DNA of 64,000 nucleotides. Source: an uncultured Alistipes sp. (lineage in GTDB: Bacteria; Bacteroidota; Bacteroidia; Bacteroidales; Rikenellaceae). The stretch covers positions 1 through 64,000 of the forward strand of contig UQDC01000001.1 in the NCBI GenBank assembly GCA_900539755.1, written 5' to 3'. Numbering within the stretch: the first letter of the stretch is position 1; each line of letters starts with the position of its first letter. Positions 1 through 7,817 of this stretch are shown here, one piece after another. The notes under the pieces are model-generated. The model was not told the DNA's origin, made no database searches, and saw nothing but the letters and a program-made list of their open reading frames with translations. The position numbers were made by a program, and so were the translations under genes.

Positions 1-361
1 TCCTAACCTTCAATATTTTCAAAGAACTTTCATGATTTTTTACCGGACACTAGTGACTGATTATATAAATTGCTCAACCCATCGCGGCGAGGGTATTTGG
101 GCAATTAAAAAAATTGCCATATATTTGTCGCTGGAGCGTTGAAGCCTATATAACTTCAATTCCAAGATACGGATAATTTTCCATTATTCGCCAAAATGAG
201 TCGGTTTATTTCGTTCTGACACCGACTTTAGCTTTAACCCTAATCGACATACCCAATCGCCCTTCTGGAATACTGACAAGCCTTTTCAGAACGTTATTTG
301 CCTATTGCAAACCCGTGATGGGCGTGTATTCCGTAACAAAAAACGGACCCAAATTCCTTTT
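1..361. other. Intergenic region upstream of the DUF4290 gene
   Basis: No convincing reading frame is visible on either strand. The region holds a good Bacteroidota-type promoter at 97-127 with an inverted repeat inside it (listed separately). This leaves an unusually long leader of about 230 nt before the ATG at 362. The left edge cuts whatever lies upstream. Confidence 0.5.
97..127 (+). promoter_or_regulatory. Bacteroidota-type promoter with internal inverted repeat
   Basis: TTG at 97-99 and TATATTTG at 120-127 are separated by exactly 20 bp, matching the primary sigma factor consensus of Bacteroidota (TTG-N19-21-TAnnTTTG). Between them lies a perfect 7-bp inverted repeat, GGCAATT (100-106) and AATTGCC (112-118), placed where a repressor would block polymerase. 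The promoter match is seen directly. The operator reading is inference, because an A-rich spacer makes short repeats fairly easy to obtain. Confidence 0.55.
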
Positions 362-1042
362 ATGGACAAAAACTACAACTTTGAACGTAAAAAACTGATG
401 CTTCCCGAATATGGGCGGCATATTCACCAAATGGTGGATTACCTCTGCACCATCGAAGACCGGGCTTTGCGTAATGAGCAGGCTCAGGTTGTGGTTGAAG
501 TGATGGGCAACATCAACCCCGTATTGCGGGATGCAACCGACTTTAAACACAAGCTGTGGGACCATTTGCTAATTATGTCGGATTTCAAGCTGGATGTCGA
601 TTCCCCCTATCCGATGCCCGACCGCCACGCTGTACAACCCAAACCGGACAAGCTCGAATACCCCAACAAAAAGATTGCCCACAAACACTACGGGAAGCAT
701 ATCGAGCACATGTTGGCAGGTCTGAAAAATGTTCCCGACGAGCAGGCGCGTAAAGCCATTGCCATCAACATCGCCAAATACATGCGGGCAAAAGCGTTCG
801 AATACAACCAAGAATATCTCCCCAACGATGTCATTCTGAATGATATACATAAAATGTCTCAAGGCGTTATCACTTTAACTGAAGAGGAGATCAATTCGGC
901 CCGTAACGACTACAAACAAGCTCAAACCAACAATCGCGCTCGCAAAAATCATCTCCCTGCCAATCGCACCGGCAACAAAAACAATGGCAAAAACAACAAA
1001 CAGGGGAATAAGCGTTGGCAAAACCGGCCGCAATACAAGTAA
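362..1042 (+). CDS. DUF4290 family protein
   Basis: A 226-residue protein of a Bacteroidota-restricted family (DUF4290) with no established function. It has no signal peptide or membrane segment, so it is probably cytoplasmic. It is rich in charged and aromatic residues, and the last 40 or so residues are a basic, Asn/Lys/Arg/Gln-rich tail (repeated NK and NN pairs) that looks disordered and could bind nucleic acid. I chose the ATG at 362 because the longer frame opens only at a TTG (305) and the family-like sequence starts near MDKNYNFERKKL. It precedes smpB by 76 bp on the same strand. The family assignment rests on recognition of the sequence, and the function is unknown. Confidence 0.8.
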   Translation: MDKNYNFERKKLMLPEYGRHIHQMVDYLCTIEDRALRNEQAQVVVEVMGNINPVLRDATDFKHKLWDHLLIMSDFKLDVDSPYPMPDRHAVQPKPDKLEYPNKKIAHKHYGKHIEHMLAGLKNVPDEQARKAIAINIAKYMRAKAFEYNQEYLPNDVILNDIHKMSQGVITLTEEEINSARNDYKQAQTNNRARKNHLPANRTGNKNNGKNNKQGNKRWQNRPQYK

Positions 1043-1070
1043 GAGGCGGTAGCAATTCAATCTATTTTGT

Positions 1071-1078
1071 TAATTTTG
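1071..1078 (+). promoter_or_regulatory. -7 element upstream of smpB
   Basis: TAATTTTG matches the Bacteroidota -7 consensus TAnnTTTG and lies 40 bp before the smpB ATG. No TTG stands at the expected distance upstream, so this is a half-match only. Confidence 0.35.
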
Positions 1079-1118
1079 CGGAACGAGTGATCATTCACCG
1101 ACTTATTCCGGTTTTAAG

Positions 1119-1574
1119 ATGTCAGATTACCGCAACATATCGATACGCAACAAACGGGCGACATACGACTTTGAAATCCTCGACACCTATATTGCAGGTA
1201 TCGTATTGACCGGCACCGAGATCAAATCGTTGCGGCTAGGCAAAGCGTCGTTAACGGATTGTTACTGCTACTTCAACAATGGCGAGCTGTTTGTCCGGGG
1301 CATGAACATTTCCGAGTATCACTGGGGGACCTACAACAACCACATGCCCAAACGTGACCGCAAACTGCTGCTCAATCGCAAAGAGTTGCTCAAATTACAA
1401 CGTTCCCTGCAAGACAAAGGGCTGAGCGTTGTCGGTCTCAAACTGTTCATTAACGAACGGGGGTTGGCCAAGCTCCAAATCGGCTTGGGTAAAGGACGCA
1501 AGAGCTTCGACAAACGGGAATATATCAAGGAACGTGATGCTCGTAAAGAGATTTCGCAAGTTTTCCGCAAATAA
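1119..1574 (+). CDS. smpB: SsrA-binding protein SmpB
   Basis: A 151-residue SmpB, the partner of tmRNA in trans-translation. It delivers tmRNA to stalled ribosomes so that the incomplete protein is tagged for degradation and the ribosome is released. Recognised from the N-terminal beta-barrel start (IRNKRATYDFEILDTYIAG), the GTEIKSLR segment, and the C-terminal basic tail (KGRKSFDKREYIKERDARKE) that occupies the decoding centre. Length is normal for the family. The ATG at 1119 gives the usual short N-terminus. The Ig-like gene follows after 9 bp, suggesting co-transcription. No tmRNA gene is visible in this window. Confidence 0.97.
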   Translation: MSDYRNISIRNKRATYDFEILDTYIAGIVLTGTEIKSLRLGKASLTDCYCYFNNGELFVRGMNISEYHWGTYNNHMPKRDRKLLLNRKELLKLQRSLQDKGLSVVGLKLFINERGLAKLQIGLGKGRKSFDKREYIKERDARKEISQVFRK

Positions 1575-1583
1575 TCCGGCACG

Positions 1584-3710
1584 ATGAACCGTACATTCTA
1601 CCATCTAATCAAAGGTTTCATCTATATCTTTTTGGTGGGACTTTTCGCAACAGCCGGGTTGTGGCGTTGTGCACGGGTTACCATGCCTCAGGGAGGGCCG
1701 AAAGATTCGTTGCCTCCCGTTGTGATTACAATGACTCCGGCTTATGGAACCATTGATTTCAAATCCAGACGGGTCTATATCGAATTCAACGAATATGTGC
1801 AGCTCAAAGACCAGCAAAAGGAGTTTTACACATCACCGTTCATGAAAAAAACGCCGAGCGTCACTTTGAAAGGACGAGGCATTCAAATAGACATCCAAGA
1901 CACACTGTTGCCGGATCAGACCTACTCGCTCAATTTCGGACAGAGTGTCTCTGACAACAACGAAGGAAACCCATATACAGGTTTACGTTACGTCTTTTCC
2001 ACCGGCAAGGAGATCGATTCACTGATGATGTCTGGCTACACAGTTGACGCAGAGACCAATGATACGGTCGGCAAAGTTTTCCTGCTCTTTTTCGACCCGA
2101 AGGCAGACTCATTGGAACGGGACTCCACCATTTTCAAATCGAAACCGCTGGCAGTAGGGCGCTCATTCCCCAATGGAATTTTCCTCACGGAAAACCTGAA
2201 ACCGATGGCGTATCGGGTGTATGGTTTTGAAGACAACAATAGCAACCAGCAATATGAACCGGGGGTCGATCGCATTGCGTTTTTAGACAGCACCTATAAT
2301 CCGGCCCAGATGCCTCCATTTGACGTCTGGTTCGATTCGACGCGCATGTACCTGCAAGCACAACCGCAGATTCAAATGCGGATGTTCATGGATACCCCGA
2401 ACAAGCGCCAGACCTATTCCAGTTCAAGTCGGCCGCTGCAAAATAAGGTCAGCCTCTATTTCACAGCTCCATTCCCCAAAATCGAAGAGTTGAGTTTCGA
2501 CAGTATAGACTCCTCGCTGATCAAAACGGAATACTTGACGCCTCGACACGACAGTATGGAACTTTGGTTCGATCTTTCAAAGATCGAAAAGATGCCCGAT
2601 ACGCTCAAGGGACGTCTCATCTATCATGGACAAGATACGGCTTATCGCATGCGAATCGATACCGTCAATCTGAAGTTGGGATGGAAAGCACCCCAAATCA
2701 AACAGTCTGCCCGCAAAAAGGAGAAAGAGGAGGATACTCCCAAACGGAATCCCTTCGCGGTCAATGTAACACCTGCAAACTCCGTCAATCCGGAAGAGCA
2801 TATCAAGTTTGTCTTCACAGCTCCCCTCTCGAGTGTGGACAGCAACGCAATTGTTTTGGAGCAGATTCTCGATGAAGAGGGATCATCGAGCACTTCGCGG
2901 AATACCCGTACCTCCCGCTCCACTACGACATCGTCGTCAAATGCGAACAACGAACAACCACGAAAAACCAAACGCATCCCTGTTCATTTTGTACAGGATA
3001 CGATTCAACTGCGTCAATGGTGGCTCAAAGCAGACTGGGTACCGGGAGGTCGTTATGCACTCATGATCCCGGCTGAAACATTCGTTAACATGAATGGGGA
3101 GAAAAACGACACGCTACGCAGCGAGTTCGATATTATGTCACCTGACAAATTCGGTACAATCATTCTCAATATCAAAGGAAAAAATCCTGATAGCGAATAT
3201 ATTGTACAGTTATTGGATCCCACCGATAACACCCTTCAGGAACGAGCGCATCTTACTACCGGTGAACACTATTTCCGCTATATCAATCCAGCAGAGGTCC
3301 GGATCAAAGTGATTGAAGATCTCAATAAGAACGGCAAATGGGATGGCGGTTCATTACCGGAGCGACGCCAACCTGAACGGGTCGAACTTTTTGTAGGTCC
3401 GGACGGGAAAGAGGCCATTATGGCCAAAGAGAATTGGGAATTATCGTTCGACGTGGACATGAACGATCTGTTTGCCCCTGTGACGATGGAAAAAATGCAA
3501 CAACGCATTGACCGACTTGAGGCGATTCGTCGCCAAAAGATGATGGAAGAGTGGGCGAAACGTCATCAGGATGAGATGCACAACCACAATTCCAATACCC
3601 CCAATGGCTACAATAACCAAGGGTACGGAACTCAGGGATATGGCACCCAAGGGTACGGAACACAAGGTTATGGAACCCAGGGGTATGGTAATACAGGATA
3701 TGGATATTAG
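1584..3710 (+). CDS. Ig-like (Big_5/SbsA-type) envelope protein with GYGTQ tail
   Basis: A 708-residue protein of the Bacteroidota family that starts with a signal segment followed by a GGPKDxxPP motif and an N-terminal bacterial Ig-like domain (roughly residues 40-140). The rest is beta-rich with acidic linkers, a Ser/Thr/Arg low-complexity stretch near residues 435-460, and a Glu/Arg/Met-rich helical part near 630-660. Residues 680-699 are four tandem GYGTQ pentapeptides followed by a decayed copy. Family members are normally lipoproteins, but the sequence before the first Cys (Leu-Trp-Arg-Cys, about residue 29) is a poor lipobox, so lipidation is uncertain. It is probably periplasmic or outer-membrane associated. 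It lies 9 bp after smpB. The exact function is unknown. Confidence 0.75.
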   Translation: MNRTFYHLIKGFIYIFLVGLFATAGLWRCARVTMPQGGPKDSLPPVVITMTPAYGTIDFKSRRVYIEFNEYVQLKDQQKEFYTSPFMKKTPSVTLKGRGIQIDIQDTLLPDQTYSLNFGQSVSDNNEGNPYTGLRYVFSTGKEIDSLMMSGYTVDAETNDTVGKVFLLFFDPKADSLERDSTIFKSKPLAVGRSFPNGIFLTENLKPMAYRVYGFEDNNSNQQYEPGVDRIAFLDSTYNPAQMPPFDVWFDSTRMYLQAQPQIQMRMFMDTPNKRQTYSSSSRPLQNKVSLYFTAPFPKIEELSFDSIDSSLIKTEYLTPRHDSMELWFDLSKIEKMPDTLKGRLIYHGQDTAYRMRIDTVNLKLGWKAPQIKQSARKKEKEEDTPKRNPFAVNVTPANSVNPEEHIKFVFTAPLSSVDSNAIVLEQILDEEGSSSTSRNTRTSRSTTTSSSNANNEQPRKTKRIPVHFVQDTIQLRQWWLKADWVPGGRYALMIPAETFVNMNGEKNDTLRSEFDIMSPDKFGTIILNIKGKNPDSEYIVQLLDPTDNTLQERAHLTTGEHYFRYINPAEVRIKVIEDLNKNGKWDGGSLPERRQPERVELFVGPDGKEAIMAKENWELSFDVDMNDLFAPVTMEKMQQRIDRLEAIRRQKMMEEWAKRHQDEMHNHNSNTPNGYNNQGYGTQGYGTQGYGTQGYGTQGYGNTGYGY
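3621..3707 (+). repeat. 15-bp tandem repeat encoding GYGTQ
   Basis: Four 15-bp units (3621-3635, 3636-3650, 3651-3665, 3666-3680) each encode Gly-Tyr-Gly-Thr-Gln, followed by a degenerate unit reading GYGNTGYGY to the stop codon. Units differ mainly at synonymous third positions (tac/tat, gga/ggc, act/acc/aca, cag/caa), so the peptide is conserved more strongly than the DNA. Confidence 0.9.
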
Positions 3711-3754
3711 CTAGCAAGATACAACTCCGGGAAGGGGTTAGAGACCAAGAGACC

Positions 3755-5014
3755 ATGCGTAAAAACATCAAGATATCCCGATTGCTGTTCTGTCTGCTAT
3801 TGTTGATTTGTGCAGACAGTCTCTCGGCACAACATTACATTGGTGTCATGGGAGGCTGGGGAGGCGGTATGGCCCGTTTCAAGCCTGCTAAAGAGACCGG
3901 CATTGAATGGGGTTTGTACGCTGGCGGACTCTCCTACAAATTTTACAGTGAAACCAAATATGTAGGGGGTATTGAGATCGACTTGCTGTTCAAGCAAAAA
4001 GGGTTCAATTACGATGAGTCATTTGGATCGGATGAAAGTTATCACCGGACAATCAACTCGATCGAGATACCTTTGATTTGGCAACCTCACTTCTACCTTT
4101 TTCAACGCAGAGCCCGCTTTTTCATCAACCTCGGCATACAGGCCTCCTATAACCTGAATTCGACCTACTCCCGCCAATCTAAGACCAATGGGGTTATTGA
4201 AAGCGGAACTTACACCATGCAACTCAACCGGGACAACCGTTTTGATTACGGACTCTGCGGTGGTGCCGGTTTAGCATTCCTGCTTGGGCCACAGCGCCGT
4301 GTTGAATTTTCAATAGAGGCCCGCTATGGCTTCGGATATGGAGATATTTTGCGGAATCCCACCAAATACAAAGGCAACCCCGACCGTTCACCGCTCGACA
4401 ATATTAATGTGTTTGCCGCTGTTTATTACCGTTTGGGTAAGGGAGGCATTCGTTCTGCAGCCAGCAAAGCGACTCAACTACGCATGGATCAGCAGTATGC
4501 CCGTTCAACCATACGCCGTATCAATCGTAGATTGGAAAAAGGACGTACTCCATCCGATACCGTTTTGCTAAACACGCTGCCTAAAGACAGTACGGGACGA
4601 ATTCCTATGGATTCGACAACTATCGAAACAGTAAGACTCTATTTGACCCGTCCGGCGGTTACAGACACATTGACTGTACCGGACAGTCTTTCGACTTCGG
4701 AACAAGCGGAGAACAAAAATTTGGCTCAACCTGATAACCAGGGAGAGGTAATACCAGCTGCATCAACCTCTGAAACAGAAAAAAAACCGGAAGGATCTGC
4801 CCAGTCTCAACAGAGTAAGCAGGGACAATCAACAGAAAACCGTCCCGCTTCAGAGGCCACCAACAAGGAAGAACAGGGTTCCTCCTCCTCGGGCGCTGCA
4901 ACTTATTTTCAGCGACAGAGCAGATTTCAGCACAATCGCAATGTGGATTATCGCACACGTCACTCTTTAAGATACCGACTACTTCCCCAATTGCGACCCA
5001 ATAATATTGCTTGA
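3755..5014 (+). CDS. PorT-family outer-membrane beta-barrel protein
   Basis: A 419-residue exported protein with a cleavable signal peptide (about residues 1-25, ending LSAQ). Residues 26-230 form alternating aromatic/glycine strands with family-type segments such as LFKQKGFNYDE and IEIPLIWQPHFY, typical of the small OMP beta-barrel group called PorT-like. The C-terminal 190 residues are not barrel-like: a Lys/Arg-rich segment followed by a Ser/Thr/Gln/Glu-rich low-complexity region, which is unusual for the family and probably faces the periplasm. It is likely an integral outer-membrane protein of unknown role. PorT proper belongs to the type IX secretion machinery, but many family members do not, and I cannot assign this one. 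It follows the Ig-like gene after 44 bp. Confidence 0.7.
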   Translation: MRKNIKISRLLFCLLLLICADSLSAQHYIGVMGGWGGGMARFKPAKETGIEWGLYAGGLSYKFYSETKYVGGIEIDLLFKQKGFNYDESFGSDESYHRTINSIEIPLIWQPHFYLFQRRARFFINLGIQASYNLNSTYSRQSKTNGVIESGTYTMQLNRDNRFDYGLCGGAGLAFLLGPQRRVEFSIEARYGFGYGDILRNPTKYKGNPDRSPLDNINVFAAVYYRLGKGGIRSAASKATQLRMDQQYARSTIRRINRRLEKGRTPSDTVLLNTLPKDSTGRIPMDSTTIETVRLYLTRPAVTDTLTVPDSLSTSEQAENKNLAQPDNQGEVIPAASTSETEKKPEGSAQSQQSKQGQSTENRPASEATNKEEQGSSSSGAATYFQRQSRFQHNRNVDYRTRHSLRYRLLPQLRPNNIA

Positions 5015-5301
5015 CATCTCTGGACTTTTTGAACACTAAACGCTAACTTGCCTCAACTGTTCAAAATGCGGTAACCGCCACAGCAAAATGGGCAAGAGCC
5101 GAAAGGGAACAATCCAGATACAAAGCACATGGCAACAACAACAAAAGCACCGAAATAAATAATAAAACGGCAAAAACTCATAATATAAGGACGCACATGA
5201 TGATTCATAAGTCAATCAACTTGAACGTCCATTTTAGATTGATAAGAACGCTGGACAATCGCGGCCTGACCGTCGATTGATCTACATAAATTCGCAAAGC
5301 G

Positions 5302-5652
5302 ATGAGTAACGAAATTGAATCGACACGCCAACAGAAGATCGGCAGACAGATTTTGCGTGACATCAGTGACATCCTTAGCAAGGAAGCAGCCTCTTTAGTC
5401 AAAGGCACCATGGTCTCAGTCACTCGTGTCAGAATGAGTCCTGACTTTTCGTTAGCAAAAATCTACCTAAGCATTTTCCCGTTCGAACGGCACGAAGAGA
5501 TCATGCAGACCCTCGCTGACAACAATTGGATGATCCGCAAAGCGCTCGGAGTTCGGGTCCGCAATCAGTTGCGTATTGTTCCCGAACTGGCCTTTTATCT
5601 GGATGATTCGCTCGAATATATCAGCGAAATCGAAAAACTGCTCAAAAAATAG
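5302..5652 (+). CDS. rbfA: Ribosome-binding factor A
   Basis: A 116-residue RbfA, a cytoplasmic KH-fold factor that binds the immature 30S subunit and is needed for late 16S rRNA 5'-end processing, especially in the cold. Recognised from RQQKIGRQILRDISDIL at the N-terminus, the VSVTRVRMSPDFSLAKIYLS core and the PELAFYLDDSLEY C-terminal motif. Length is typical. It heads a tight run: the permease gene starts 3 bp after its stop codon, the DUF4296 gene 2 bp after that, and the amidohydrolase gene overlaps the latter. Confidence 0.95.
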   Translation: MSNEIESTRQQKIGRQILRDISDILSKEAASLVKGTMVSVTRVRMSPDFSLAKIYLSIFPFERHEEIMQTLADNNWMIRKALGVRVRNQLRIVPELAFYLDDSLEYISEIEKLLKK

Positions 5653-5655
5653 ACC

Positions 5656-6876
5656 ATGCCCCGTCTCACACTGCTCTTCGCACGGAGATATCTCTTCTCC
5701 AAAAAATCACATTCGGTGATCAACATCATTGCCGGTGTGAGTGCTTTGGCAGTGGCTATCCCGGTAGCGGCTATGGTAATTTTGCTGTCGGTATTCAATG
5801 GCTTCGAGGGGCTGATCCGCAGCATGTATAAATCATTCGATCCCGATCTGCTGGTCACTCCGACACAAGGCAAGGTCTTTGCCATGGATTCGATTCCTGC
5901 AGATCGGTTGCGAGCCATTCCAGGTGTCGCACAATGGTCGTTCAGCCTCGAAGAGAATGCATTGTTCGAATATCGTGATCGACAGTATATAGGGGTTATG
6001 CGTGGTGTAGATTCCCTGTTTGCAGAGGTGGTCCCGATCGATACTCTGATCACTCAGGGGAACTATCGCTTACGCTTCGGAGAACTGCCAGAAGCTTGTG
6101 TCGGACAGGGGATCGCTTATACACTCGGCATCCGTACCACCTTCAACGATCCGATCGCGATTTACGTTCCGCGCTCCGGCAAATTTTCACTCATGATGCC
6201 CCAAAGTCTTTATCGCAAAGGGCTTCTTTTTCCATCTGGTGTCTTTGCTCTCGAGGCTGAGGTAGATGGGAAATACATGATCGTACCGATCGATTTTGCC
6301 CAAAATTTGCTCGATAATAAAGGGAAAGCCTCTTCTTTATCCATCCGGCTTGACGATGGTTATTCACCTGAATCGGTCCGTCCTGCCGTAGCTGCACTCT
6401 TGGGAGATCAATTCGAGGTACTAACCCGATACCAACAGAAAGCCGAATTTTACCGCATCATGATGTATGAAAAGTGGGGAATCTACTTCATTATCTTGTT
6501 GGTATTGATTGTCGCCTCCTTCTCGCTGATCGGATCGCTGGTTATGCTCATTATCGACAAACGTAAAGATATCCGTACACTGTTAACCATGGGGGCTGAT
6601 ATTCCTTTGCTACGCCGGATTTTCGTCGCAGAGGGAATGCTGATTTATGGTATAGGTGCCGTAATCGGTATGATTTTAGGACTCGGGCTCTCTTTGGCCC
6701 AACAACATTGGGGATTTCTCACGCTCGGAGGCGAAACCTTCTTAATCGACACCTATCCTGTCGAAGTACACCTCAGCGATTTGTTACTTATTGTGGTAAC
6801 ATTTACAGCTGTAAGTTACCTAATTTCCAAATTGACTGTGCTGTCGATGATTCCTCGCAGCCAAATCAGAGACTAA
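5656..6876 (+). CDS. LolC/LolE-type ABC transporter permease (FtsX/MacB fold)
   Basis: A 406-residue inner-membrane protein. It has an N-terminal transmembrane helix (about 20-45, VINIIAGVSALAVAIPVAAMVILLSVFNGFE), a large periplasmic domain (about 50-265) and three C-terminal helices (about 275-305, 320-350, 370-395), the plan of the FtsX/MacB/LolC permeases. The start MPRLTLLFARRYLFSKKSHSVIN is typical of Bacteroidota LolE-like proteins, which extract lipoproteins from the inner membrane with a LolD ATPase. No ATPase gene is adjacent, also common in this phylum. It sits between rbfA and the DUF4296 lipoprotein with 2-3 bp gaps, so it is almost certainly co-transcribed. The Lol assignment is by family resemblance. 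Confidence 0.85.
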   Translation: MPRLTLLFARRYLFSKKSHSVINIIAGVSALAVAIPVAAMVILLSVFNGFEGLIRSMYKSFDPDLLVTPTQGKVFAMDSIPADRLRAIPGVAQWSFSLEENALFEYRDRQYIGVMRGVDSLFAEVVPIDTLITQGNYRLRFGELPEACVGQGIAYTLGIRTTFNDPIAIYVPRSGKFSLMMPQSLYRKGLLFPSGVFALEAEVDGKYMIVPIDFAQNLLDNKGKASSLSIRLDDGYSPESVRPAVAALLGDQFEVLTRYQQKAEFYRIMMYEKWGIYFIILLVLIVASFSLIGSLVMLIIDKRKDIRTLLTMGADIPLLRRIFVAEGMLIYGIGAVIGMILGLGLSLAQQHWGFLTLGGETFLIDTYPVEVHLSDLLLIVVTFTAVSYLISKLTVLSMIPRSQIRD

Positions 6877-6878
6877 CC

Positions 6879-7817
6879 ATGAAACGACTCTGCCACATAA
6901 TTGCATGTCCAAAGCTTTTAGGCGCCTTGTGTCTGATGCTCATACTGACCATATTCTCTTCATGCGATAAGCCCAAAAGCATCCCTGATACCACGTTGGT
7001 ATCCATTGTTGGCGATCTCTATCTGGCCAACGCCTATTGGGATATGCATGGGAGCTATGCCTTCGAAAAGGATTCTATGGATGTCTATACGCCGATTTTC
7101 GAACATTACGGTTACACTCCTGAAGATTTCATGTACACCATCGAGGGGCTAACAAAACGTAAAAGTCTAAAATTCAGCGATGTTCTACAGGCGGCTCTCG
7201 ACACTTTGGATGCCAAAGGCAGACCAACGTTTCAAGCTGTCGCACGCCGTGACACCTTGAATCGTATTGCATCGGAGCTTTACAAAAAAGAGGTGTACAG
7301 TGCTTTGGAATCTCAACGTTACTCTCGGCTGAGCCGTGCGCAAGACTCACCCGCCATCAAAATTCCTGTCGAAGCAGGGAAGTACAAAATTGAATGGATC
7401 TGCCATATTGATTCTGCAGACCAAAATCCGTATGTACAATATATGCAATGTCTTACGGATCAGGATGGTAAAAAAAGTGACTACCTGTATCGTAGTTATA
7501 CCAAAGGGACCATAAATTCCGAATCTGCTACGCTCATTGTCAAAGAGGGCAAAGGGTCACAATGGTTAAATGTTTATCCAGCCTATACGACACTTCGGGA
7601 AAACCAGCAATATACGACCAAAGTGACCATTGACTCTCTACGCATAATCCGGTATCCGACTCAAGAACAGATCCGTGACTCCATCCAAGCCCGGTTCCTC
7701 TATAATCTGCCTCTTATCCCTCCACAACAATATGACACCCTTACGAAAGATTTCCTCCCATTTGCTTTGGACACCACAGGGGTTTCTACGCTCGGCGATA
7801 CTCTCGTTCGACGCTGA
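6879..7817 (+). CDS. DUF4296 domain lipoprotein
   Basis: A 312-residue lipoprotein: basic start, hydrophobic segment (LGALCLMLILTIFSSC) and a good lipobox (Phe-Ser-Ser-Cys). It is followed by the family segment IPDTTLVSIVGDLYLANAYW and a Lys/Arg-containing helical region (about 60-150), which together mark DUF4296, a Bacteroidota family of unknown function. A longer C-terminal part (about 165-312) is beta-rich and specific to larger members. The ATG at 6879 is 2 bp after the permease stop. Its last 86 nt also encode the start of the amidohydrolase in another frame. Probably an envelope protein; its role is unknown. Confidence 0.8.
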   Translation: MKRLCHIIACPKLLGALCLMLILTIFSSCDKPKSIPDTTLVSIVGDLYLANAYWDMHGSYAFEKDSMDVYTPIFEHYGYTPEDFMYTIEGLTKRKSLKFSDVLQAALDTLDAKGRPTFQAVARRDTLNRIASELYKKEVYSALESQRYSRLSRAQDSPAIKIPVEAGKYKIEWICHIDSADQNPYVQYMQCLTDQDGKKSDYLYRSYTKGTINSESATLIVKEGKGSQWLNVYPAYTTLRENQQYTTKVTIDSLRIIRYPTQEQIRDSIQARFLYNLPLIPPQQYDTLTKDFLPFALDTTGVSTLGDTLVRR

